Positions 25,397-32,529 of a DNA stretch of 64,000 nucleotides are shown here, piece after piece. The position numbers and the translations under genes are program-made. Source of the DNA: Gaoshiqia hydrogeniformans. Its GTDB lineage: Bacteria; Bacteroidota; Bacteroidia; Bacteroidales; Prolixibacteraceae. Location of the stretch: the NCBI RefSeq assembly GCF_049347105.1, contig NZ_CP186334.1, positions 1,860,001-1,924,000 on the forward strand, read 5' to 3'. The notes beneath the pieces are model-generated. The model saw only the letters and a program-made list of their open reading frames with translations, was not told the DNA's origin and made no database searches. How positions within the stretch are numbered: the stretch's first letter is position 1; every line of letters starts with the position of its first letter.

Positions 25397-28300
25397 TTAT
25401 GTATTCTTTTGCACCGCATGAATGATGACCGGGCCCAGTAGGCCCGAGGCAAGCAGGGGAGCGTCTTTTTTAAATTCGATGTTGGTATTGGTCAGCCGTT
25501 GTCCGGGGGGCAAGGCGGCATCGCCAATCAGGCGGTTCGGCCAAAGATTGATCACGTCAATTTCGAGTTCGTTGCCGGTTTCCCTGATTGCTTCCGAAAT
25601 ATCTAACCGCCAGGGAGCTGTCCAGATGATCCCGAGCTTTTTCCCGTTCAGTTTTACTTCGGCGATGTTTTTCACCACGCCCAATTCGAGGAAAAAGTTT
25701 TCCCCGGGCTTTTGTGCCAGGTCGAACCGGGTGCTGTACACCGCTTTTCCCGAGTAATATTTGATGCGTTCATCGGGGTGTGTGCTCCAATCTGTCAACT
25801 GTTTAAATTCGACCGATCCGGGGCCGCCCCATTCCGTATCAAATTTCACCGTCCACGGGGCGCTGATTTCCTGAACCGCTTTTAAGCCGGAAGTATCCTG
25901 GCAAAGCAGCGCTTGCGGACGTTGAGCCGCAAATTTTCCCGGTTTTTTTGGGAAAACGATAAAAAACGACTGGAATTCGACGAACTCCAACGGAATGGCT
26001 GTCCGGTCGTCAACCACCGTGAATGCCGGATTTGAAACAGTTCCCGTAACGGCGTCCCAGATTTCGGGAACGCGGCCTTTCACCCGGAACAGACATTCGG
26101 TTTTTGCCGGTTGTTTCTTCCGGTTTGTAACGAAATAAACTTCCGCATCGTCTGTTGTCCTGTGGATAAAATCAATCCAAACCTCTTTTCCGGTGAATTC
26201 GAAATCAGGTTTTACCCCATCTTTCAGCAAGACGTCACGAATGGTTTCCCCGCAAAAAACCCGGCCTTTTCCGTACCGGTTTTGCGTTATCTTTTCGCCG
26301 TCGATCCGGCCCCAAAGCTCAGCGGCAGTCCGTTTAATCTGTTCGTCGCAACGGGGATAATCTTTTAAACCCGAATCTCTGGCCGGTTTTGGGCCGATCA
26401 CGGTTGCCCCGGCCTTTACCAGTTCACCGATTTTTTCGGCAACGGGCAGCAGCATCCGGTCATCGTCCGGAAGTGCCAGTACGCGGTAGCTCATGCCGTC
26501 GGGTAGCACGATGCGCCCTTTTTTGACCGACAGGCGGGTCAGCAGGACTTCTTCGTTACAAACATCGTAATCGTAACCGGGCCCGAGAGCCGGGTCAATG
26601 TGCTTTTGTTCGACCAGGTTTGGCGCCGAATCGCCATTGTAAAAAAGCACATCGGCCACAAACAGGCCTGCCTGGAGCAGGTGCTGGCACCGGGCAATAT
26701 AATCGAAGAAGGGCCCCGATTTTTCCCACCAGGTTACATTGGGGTTGAAATGAGTCCCGGCACCATATTCGTAACCGGGCTTGCCGTCTTGCGGGCGCGT
26801 GGCCGTGGACGTATGAATGGCAATCCGGTTGATTCCTTCACAGTAGGCCCGGTCAAGTGCCTGTTTCAAAGAGCCGGGATAATCAAGCCAATGCCTGAAT
26901 GTTGTAAATGCCTCGGCAGATGCGGTTTTCTTTCCATAGATATGGGCTGCGGAGGCAACCATTTTCGTGACTTTATTTTGCCCAAGATCGAGGCGGGAAA
27001 CGCCGTAGGGCTTATCATCGGTGAGGGTGGACTGATCCTCGTGGTTGGGGCCCAGCCAGAATTCGCCCATCGGCAGGTCGCTGCGGCCCAGATTTTTCAG
27101 CCCGTCGAGACAAATGGTGCCCGAACGGCTTGGGCCGGCCGCTTCGTTCTGCACCAGCAGGCCGTGTTCGTGGCATAGTTCGGCAAAACGCCTGTAATGC
27201 CCGTCGGCCATGCAGTCGGCGATGGTTTTCCGGTAATCGGTCAAAAAGCGGTCCGACACCTCCGCATTTTCAACGATGTACCCTCTTAAAACCGGCAGGT
27301 AAGGAGTTGCTTCGTAGCCACGGTACTCCCTGAACTTTTCAAGGATTTTGCCTGTCCAGTTCGGGAAACCGTCTTCGAAGCTGTCGTCGCAGAAATACGC
27401 GGGTTTTGTCCCCACTTTGGCGGCTTCTTCGATCAGGATTTTCCCGAAGTTTTCAAATTGGATTTCAACGCCTTTGCGGTCGAACCAGTCGATCGATAAT
27501 CCGTCGGCTTCCGGCTGGGCGATCATCAGGCGGGAGCCGGTCATGCGGTGGCCGGTTCGGACGATGGTCCAGTTTCCGGCGGGAACATCCCATTCCAGAT
27601 GCCCGTCACTGGTTATTTTTGAACTCAGGTCAATGACCCGTGTCAGCGGAATTGGCCGGTCGGCCGGATCGTTTTGCCAGGGCTGACGGGTGGGGTTCAT
27701 GATGTTGACAGCCAGCGCAAAATTGCTGGCATCGCGGCGATTGGTTTTGGCGTCGAGCACTTTTGCCCGTTCGCCGCCGATACGGCTTGCCGGTTTGTCT
27801 GAATTCAGGAATGCCACGACGGCGGTGTCGCGGTAATCAAGTTCCTCCAGCGGCAGGTCGATGTATTCTTTATAGCCGGGCGGGTTAAAAACCTTATCGT
27901 AGCCATCGCGGTTACCGGGGAGCGGCAGTTTCCCGGAGAACTTTTGCGGCCCCTGAACATCCAGTTCCGACTGCAAATACCACCGGCCCGAATTTTCAGG
28001 TCTGATCCACGGCCCGCCCATGCACCAGCCCGAACTCAGGTTGATGCCCACTTCTATGTTCAACCGTTTGGCCTCTCTCATGGCGTGGCGGTACAAGTCT
28101 TTCCATTCGTCTGAAAAAAGCCTGGCTCCCTGCGGAAAAGGTACGCCGCCCAGGCCACCTGCCGAATTGACCAGCAACACGCCGCCCATTCCTTTTGCCC
28201 TGAACTCTTCGAGGTCGCGGGTAATGCCTTCTTTGTTTACCAGGCCGTTAAACCACCACCAGTAACAGGACGATTTGACCTTATCGGGCGGGGCCAAAAA

Positions 28301-28435
28301 TCCGTTCAAAAGCCCGGGATAAGCCCCGGTCCCTGAAAATGACTTCATAGCTGCTGTTCCAGCCACGGGCAATACGGTCAGATTAGCCGCCGTGAGCGAG
28401 CTTATTTTGATAAAAGTCCTTCTGTTTATAGCCAT
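25397..28435 (-). CDS. GH106-type alpha-L-rhamnosidase
   Basis: A 1012-residue secreted glycosidase. The ATG at 28435 starts a signal with a twin-arginine-like core (NRRTFIKISSLTAANLTV). The N-terminal catalytic part has the GH106 pattern SCYWWWFNGLVNKEGITRDL, GGVLLVNSAGGLGG and GINLSSGWCMGGPWI, then the active-site neighbourhood FCDDSFEDGFPNWTG and YEATPYLPVLRGY. A C-terminal beta-sandwich ends in ELEIDVINLWPNRLIGDA. GH106 enzymes remove alpha-L-rhamnose from pectic and other polysaccharides. It is transcribed from its own promoter toward the sigma gene (132 bases between genes), so it is an associated but separately controlled member of PUL 1. Confidence 0.88.
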   Translation of the reverse strand: MAINRRTFIKISSLTAANLTVLPVAGTAAMKSFSGTGAYPGLLNGFLAPPDKVKSSCYWWWFNGLVNKEGITRDLEEFRAKGMGGVLLVNSAGGLGGVPFPQGARLFSDEWKDLYRHAMREAKRLNIEVGINLSSGWCMGGPWIRPENSGRWYLQSELDVQGPQKFSGKLPLPGNRDGYDKVFNPPGYKEYIDLPLEELDYRDTAVVAFLNSDKPASRIGGERAKVLDAKTNRRDASNFALAVNIMNPTRQPWQNDPADRPIPLTRVIDLSSKITSDGHLEWDVPAGNWTIVRTGHRMTGSRLMIAQPEADGLSIDWFDRKGVEIQFENFGKILIEEAAKVGTKPAYFCDDSFEDGFPNWTGKILEKFREYRGYEATPYLPVLRGYIVENAEVSDRFLTDYRKTIADCMADGHYRRFAELCHEHGLLVQNEAAGPSRSGTICLDGLKNLGRSDLPMGEFWLGPNHEDQSTLTDDKPYGVSRLDLGQNKVTKMVASAAHIYGKKTASAEAFTTFRHWLDYPGSLKQALDRAYCEGINRIAIHTSTATRPQDGKPGYEYGAGTHFNPNVTWWEKSGPFFDYIARCQHLLQAGLFVADVLFYNGDSAPNLVEQKHIDPALGPGYDYDVCNEEVLLTRLSVKKGRIVLPDGMSYRVLALPDDDRMLLPVAEKIGELVKAGATVIGPKPARDSGLKDYPRCDEQIKRTAAELWGRIDGEKITQNRYGKGRVFCGETIRDVLLKDGVKPDFEFTGKEVWIDFIHRTTDDAEVYFVTNRKKQPAKTECLFRVKGRVPEIWDAVTGTVSNPAFTVVDDRTAIPLEFVEFQSFFIVFPKKPGKFAAQRPQALLCQDTSGLKAVQEISAPWTVKFDTEWGGPGSVEFKQLTDWSTHPDERIKYYSGKAVYSTRFDLAQKPGENFFLELGVVKNIAEVKLNGKKLGIIWTAPWRLDISEAIRETGNELEIDVINLWPNRLIGDAALPPGQRLTNTNIEFKKDAPLLASGLLGPVIIHAVQKNT

Positions 28436-28455
28436 AACAAATACATCACAACTAG

Positions 28456-28535
28456 TACAAACATACACAAAAAGAAACAAAAGACAACAATCTTGTTTTG
28501 TTCGATTGTTTTTTGTTTTTCTTGTTGAACAAATA
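28456..28535 (-). promoter_or_regulatory. GH106 promoter region (homologous to 30460-30540)
   Basis: On the minus strand a -7 box TATGTTTG (28465-28458) lies 22 bases before the ATG, and a weak TTG-type -33 element is near 28485-28490. Upstream is an AT-rich stretch with an inverted repeat, ACAATC paired with GATTGT. The whole segment aligns with 30460-30540 with the same order of elements. Confidence 0.55.
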
Positions 28536-28651
28536 AGATACAAAAAGAAAGCAGGAGGGAGGTTGTTTTTAAGCCAATCTGCAGAAATGAATTGACCGGA
28601 TGATTGTTCCCCTTGCGGGTGGCTCGGTTAAAAACCGGGCATTCAAAAGCC

Positions 28652-28804
28652 GACGACCCGTCGAAGATCACCTTTGTAGTTCCCGCATCTTTGCCCGCCG
28701 GCGACTATAAACTGAGTATCTGTACCCAGTTTGCGGTCAACACCTGGTTGAAAGAGCCACGTACTTATCTCTTCTACTACGTATTAAATGCACCGGTGCA
28801 ATAG
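28652..28804 (+). pseudogene. Remnant of a DUF4469-like (HU-associated) C-terminal domain
   Basis: The frame reads DDPSKITFVVPASLPAGDY and then WLKEPRTYLFYYVLNAPVQ before a stop. This matches the last strands of the Ig-like DUF4469 domain found at the C-terminus of Bacteroidota HU-like DNA-binding proteins (pattern PSKLxFVVPxxLxAGxYxL ... LLKEPRT). The N-terminal HU part is absent; upstream bases in this frame are repeat-derived (a palindromic CGGTT-AACCG segment). It is a decayed fragment stranded in the repeat region. Confidence 0.6.
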
Positions 28805-28851
28805 ACCCGGAATTTTCCGCAGCCTGACAGGTTACAGGTTCCAGCCAGGCT

Positions 28852-28989
28852 GTGAGCCTGTCTCCCATTAGGGAGTGAGTCTGTCTATCATTAGGCTGAT
28901 AGGCTATCTATCATTAGGCTGATAGACCCTCTATCATTAAGCTGATAGGCTGTCTATCACGAGGCAGTGAGACCGTTCTTCATTCCGGC
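28852..28989. repeat. Six tandem 23-bp repeats with paired arms
   Basis: Units start at 28852, 28875, 28898, 28921, 28944 and 28967, each exactly 23 bases. Each junction can fold: CTCCC-ATTA-GGGAG between units 1 and 2, and CTATCA-TTAGGC-TGATAG between units 2/3 and 3/4. The arms differ but stay complementary. A lone related unit lies near 29938-29960. The unit is not a multiple of three and encodes nothing. Confidence 0.85.
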
Positions 28990-29003
28990 CATGATCGATC
29001 ATG
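28990..29003. repeat. 14-bp perfect palindrome
   Basis: CATGATCGATCATG directly abuts the last tandem unit. It is perfectly self-complementary and may be a protein-binding site or the edge of the repeat array. Confidence 0.6.
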
Positions 29004-29105
29004 ACAGGCTGTGGCAGAATTAACCCGCCACAGCTTGTTTCTTTACAGTTTCTTATCCCGTCAGCCGGTAACTTTATGCGAATAACAAGCAAACCAGCCG
29101 GGTGG

Positions 29106-29412
29106 TGCGGTTACAAACCGCGCCGCCCACCATATATCCTCTTTACCGCCCACCAATGTTATTCTTTGTCCTTTGGCCGGACGGGTCCTTCCTTTTTCAG
29201 TCGATAAAAAGGAAGCAAAAATCTTGTCAGAACGAACCCTCGCCCGGGCGTTCTGACGGCCCGCGCACCGCTCCGGGATGCTTTGTATGAATCTAAAAAC
29301 AACCGTATTTCCCTTGTCGTTTACCAACCTGCCGGTGCGGGTGGCGCGGTTTCCGGACCGCGCATTCAGCAACCGCCGGTTAAAGCCGGCACCTCCGGGG
29401 TCGAACGGATTT
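29106..29412. repeat. Long interspersed repeat, copy A
   Basis: About 300 bases nearly identical to 29594-29886. It begins with a REP-like palindrome (GCGGTT-ACA-AACCGC), then contains a perfect 10-bp hairpin (29188-29197 with 29206-29215), a CAGAACG/CGTTCTG stem around a GC-rich core, and near its end GCGCGGT-N6-ACCGCGC (29344-29363). No transposase is present, so it is a non-autonomous repeat. Confidence 0.8.
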
Positions 29413-29481
29413 TGTCTTGATACAAAAAAGCAAACAAAAAAGGTCAGGGCTGACGACAGCTCATCACCGAAAAAAAAGGTC

Positions 29482-29502
29482 ATGCTGAACTTGTTTCAGC
29501 AT
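29482..29502. repeat. REP-like hairpin
   Basis: ATGCTGAA (29482-29489) and TTCAGCAT (29495-29502) form a perfect 8-bp stem with a five-base loop. I recall this form as a common interspersed palindrome in Bacteroidota genomes. Confidence 0.6.
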
Positions 29503-29569
29503 CTGTCCTTCATAACCGTGTTTGAATACCAAATCGGTTTGCAGACCGGCAAAAAGCCCGGTGCGGGTG

Positions 29570-29588
29570 CGTCGGTTTGTAACCGACG
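29570..29588. repeat. REP-like palindrome
   Basis: CGTCGGTT-TGT-AACCGACG, a perfect 8-bp stem, immediately before copy B of the long repeat. It is related to the GCGGTT-ACA-AACCGC palindrome that opens both copies. Confidence 0.7.
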
Positions 29589-29593
29589 ATTAT

Positions 29594-29886
29594 GCGCGGT
29601 TACAAACCGCTCCACCCATATATCCTCTTTACCGGACACCAATGCTATTCTTTGTCCTTTGGCCGGACGGACCCTTCCTTTTTCAGTCGATAAAAAGGAA
29701 GCAAAAATCTTGTCAGAACGAACCCTCGCCCGGGCGTTCTGACGGCCCGCGCACTGCTCCGGGATGCTTTTCTGAATCTAAAAACAACCGTATTTTCCTT
29801 GTTGTTACCAACCTGCCGGTGCGGTTTTCGGACCGCGCATTCAGTAACCGCCGGTTAAAAACCGGCATACCCGGGACCGAATGGAC
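29594..29886. repeat. Long interspersed repeat, copy B
   Basis: Second copy of the element at 29106-29412, in direct orientation and about 490 bases downstream. The central 10-bp hairpin and the CAGAACG/CGTTCTG stem are unchanged, while the flanking palindromes show small differences. Confidence 0.8.
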
Positions 29887-30050
29887 TGCCTGATTTGCAC
29901 TTTCGGTAGTTTGTCGATTTGTTTTTGTTCTCAGTTGGCAGACAGCCTGTCACTAGACTGATGAATCTTGGAGCACGCAGCTTTCTGCCTAATGCAACTG
30001 TTAACAGAACCACCCTGCCCATTGCGGGGAAAGGCAGTTCTGCATAGGAA

Positions 30051-30464
30051 TCAGGGCGTATCCTTAAGCGCCTGCTGGTTCATTGATATCGTTCCTTCCG
30101 CTCTTAATACGGGTTGATCCGATGAGCTTACGTCAATAAACGTATATTTCAGTTTGAGCGTTGTGGTTACAATTGTGTACCGGTTGTCGGTGGTATGGTC
30201 TACCGTATTCACTTCAACCGTACCTTCTTCCATGGTCAGGTTGATGCCGGTATTCGGACTGCTGAAGCTGACTTCATTGTCGTCGCTGAGGCTCAGGTCG
30301 ACGATAAACAAGTCCCGGTCTAAACTGGTCCGGTCAAACTGTCCGGCATAAAAATAGCATTGCCGGTCCGACAGGGCATACAATGATTTGACTGCTACGG
30401 TCAGCTTGTTCCCTGAGTCGTTCGATCCATCTGACTTGGTCTTGTATAGTTTTGAACAACACAA
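30051..30464 (-). pseudogene. Orphan 3' gene fragment of unknown family
   Basis: The frame encodes up to 137 residues, with only a TTG near its 5' end and no signal peptide. The sequence is beta-rich (LFIVDLSLSDDNEVSFSS, then YTIVTTTLKLKYTFIDV and VLRAEGTISMNQQ) and looks like the C-terminal domain of a surface lipoprotein, but I do not recognise the family. The promoter region just upstream is homologous to that of the GH106 gene, so an upstream gene portion was probably lost by deletion and the 3' end fused to this promoter. A short intact gene is less likely. Confidence 0.45.
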
Positions 30465-30540
30465 ACATATTCAAAAAGAAATAAAAAACAATCTCGTAAT
30501 TTTGTTTTATTGTTATTTTGTTCTTTTTGTCAAGAAAACA
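30460..30540 (-). promoter_or_regulatory. Promoter-like region shared with the GH106 gene
   Basis: Minus strand: a TATGTTTG -7 box (30469-30462) followed upstream by the same A/T-rich order as at 28456-28535, including an AACAAT/ATTGTT inverted repeat in place of ACAATC/GATTGT. The alignment extends over roughly 75 bases. Confidence 0.5.
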
Positions 30541-30817
30541 GCTTTAAAAGGAAAGATAGACGAAATGAGCTGTTTTGTTGTTATCAGCAGGTCGAATTGA
30601 TTGGAAAATTACCCCTTTCAGTGGGGGCGTGGTTTGGGTCATTGCCAAGAAACGCGTTTATGATCGGTTTTTTTTTATAGAAGTATGCGACAAAATCTCC
30701 AAATAAGTCAATCGAAAGGCAGAATCATTCGAATTTTTATTTCTAAATTTAACAACACGTTATCTGGATGAAATGTTAACATGCTGTCTCATAAACATGA
30801 ATAAAGTTTACATAATA
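30541..30817. other. Intergenic region before the thioredoxin-fold gene
   Basis: No gene seen in the stretch 30465-30817 beyond the promoter-like block at its left end. It contains a run of eight T near 30669 and a possible -7 box TAAATTTA (30744-30751) for the downstream gene, without a clear -33 element. Confidence 0.5.
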
Positions 30818-32017
30818 ATGAAAACAGCTCTAATTCTTTTGCTTTTCCCACTATGGGTATCTGCTCAGATTTCAAAAGATGAACTTATTAATAAAACAAT
30901 AAATGCGATTCAGGAATCGAAAGCCGGTTCTTATGAAAGCATTTATACCAATTATCAGCAAACTGAGGCAGATACAATGATGAAATGGTATTACGCCGGA
31001 AAACTTTCATATGAAATCAATGATTATGACACATTATGTGGTATGAATTACAGCTTTGAGAAGAGAGAAAAAACATTCAATTTTGATCGGATCGAGCGTC
31101 AGGTGTATAATGGATACTATTACTATGCTAATCAGGATATTCTGGATGATATGATTCCGGATGTAAGGTATAATCTGTTTAATTTACAGGATCCGAATAC
31201 AATAAAGGTCCTCAGAAAGCATGTAGATGGACAAATTCCGCAAATTTTTCGTGTTCTGAAGTCATATCCGAAAGATCAAATCACGATGGCCCCGGACACG
31301 ATTGTGAATAATCAGAAATTCTATCAATTAAGGTTTAAGGATGAAAATCCCTTTTTTGGTTATGTTGTTTGGGTTGATGCAAAAAGTTATCTGCCGTTTT
31401 TTGTTTACAGGTATGGCTATACAACAAAAAAACCACAGCTATTGTATGCTAATGAACTACGCAATTATACATTTCGGGAACAAGGAAATAAAGAATTTAT
31501 TTCAGAAACCGGGATCAGTCAGTTCGTTGTTGATGCCAATCAGATAGACACTGAAACAACTCAGCGTGAAACTGTTCAAATAAAGGAACATAAAAAAATC
31601 CATTCGCTGGCTACTGAGATTAAAGTTCATACCGTGACGGGAGAGTCGCTATACCTGTCGCCAAACGATAAAAAAATCCGTTTACTGTATTTCGGATTGC
31701 TTAATTGTTGTCCTTGCGTCAAATCGACAACGCACCTAATTCAGGTTGACCGGACTTTTCATGCAAATGACAATTTTGAGATGTGTGCATTTTATCCGTA
31801 TGACCCACCCGAAATTGTGAAGAAATACGTGAAGGATAATAATTTGAACTATCCGGTTTGTGCCGGCAACAAACAGATCGTGAAAGATTATGGATTGCAT
31901 ACATTTCCTGATTTTTTATTGATAGATAAAGATGGAAAACTATATAAATGGTACCGTTATTCTGATAAGATATCCGATGTTTTGATAACAGATATAAAAA
32001 AACTAATCGCCCGGTAA
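30818..32017 (+). CDS. LolA-like/thioredoxin (TlpA-type) fusion protein
   Basis: A 399-residue exported protein. The ATG at 30818 begins a clean signal peptide (MKTALILLLFPLWVSAQ); nearby upstream ATGs would precede it. Residues of about 20-250 look like an outer-membrane lipoprotein-sorting (LolA-like) half-barrel, ending with the typical YLPFFVYRYGYTTKKPQ region. A thioredoxin fold follows; its redox motif is C297-C-P-C300 (NCCPCVKS) instead of WCxxC, and the cis-Pro region is HTFPDFLLID. It is probably a periplasmic thiol oxidoreductase tied to lipoprotein handling. It lies alone between the repeat region and PUL genes. Confidence 0.75.
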   Translation: MKTALILLLFPLWVSAQISKDELINKTINAIQESKAGSYESIYTNYQQTEADTMMKWYYAGKLSYEINDYDTLCGMNYSFEKREKTFNFDRIERQVYNGYYYYANQDILDDMIPDVRYNLFNLQDPNTIKVLRKHVDGQIPQIFRVLKSYPKDQITMAPDTIVNNQKFYQLRFKDENPFFGYVVWVDAKSYLPFFVYRYGYTTKKPQLLYANELRNYTFREQGNKEFISETGISQFVVDANQIDTETTQRETVQIKEHKKIHSLATEIKVHTVTGESLYLSPNDKKIRLLYFGLLNCCPCVKSTTHLIQVDRTFHANDNFEMCAFYPYDPPEIVKKYVKDNNLNYPVCAGNKQIVKDYGLHTFPDFLLIDKDGKLYKWYRYSDKISDVLITDIKKLIAR

Positions 32018-32529
32018 TTGCAGGAATTATAACGATTTAACCAAAGAAACAAGGATGGTCTGAGAAAATTGTTGACCCTCAATATCCGATATCTCCAAAA
32101 ACAAAATGCGGAGATTTACTCAAACTAAAGTAAAAAGAAAATGAATTTTCAGGTTGTTTTTCTAAAACAAGCGCCACTGAATAGGGGATTTGTATTTTTC
32201 AGGGATATAATAATTGTTGAAGGTTTCGTAAAACATTTTTTTGGGAATACGATAGTTCTGTTACGAAAGAATAAAAAAAATGATATGAAGATTGCATGAA
32301 TACCAGGTTATTTCGCCAAATAACTTTCCTGGTGTTTTAGGGTGTTGTGAATAAAATTGTAATAATGATTGTTTGTGAACTCACCAGCTAAAATCGCAGT
32401 ATAAAATTCTCATTCATACTTATTTAAGTTGAAATAAGGAATTTGATTGTATGATTCTGGGCATTTTGGGAATTGTATAGTATTCATTTGTATCAGGCGG
32501 ACCATTAATGATTAAACCATATATCTAGT
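32018..32529. other. Long AT-rich leader region before the six-hairpin glycosidase
   Basis: A 512-base stretch without a gene. The first 280 bases are AT-rich with no feature I can support. From 32302 it holds the structured leader element described separately, followed by about 155 bases to the start codon. Confidence 0.6.
32302..32372 (+). promoter_or_regulatory. Structured leader element, copy A
   Basis: ACCAGG (32302-32307) pairs with CCTGGT (32328-32333) and encloses TTATTT-CGCC-AAATAA (32308-32323). The 13-mer CCTGGTGTTTTAG and then GTGTTGTGAA follow. Copy B at 43598-43671 keeps the loop and both downstream words while both stems differ by compensatory changes. It is either an RNA leader structure or an operator. 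Confidence 0.6.

Larger units (their letters stand above)
28805..30050. other. Gene-free repeat-rich stretch
   Basis: No supported gene. The stretch holds six 23-bp tandem repeats, a 14-bp perfect palindrome (28990-29003), two copies of a long interspersed repeat and several REP-like palindromes, listed separately. Open frames across the long repeats occur on both strands but have no recognisable domain, and their frames are dictated by the repeat. Confidence 0.75.

Noticed and set aside
28852..28989. Possible CRISPR array
   Set aside because: The 23-bp units are contiguous without spacers, and no cas gene is present.
29278..29893. Open frames across the long interspersed repeats
   Set aside because: The same frames occur in both repeat copies because the DNA is duplicated. 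They carry no recognisable domain and are interrupted by palindromes.
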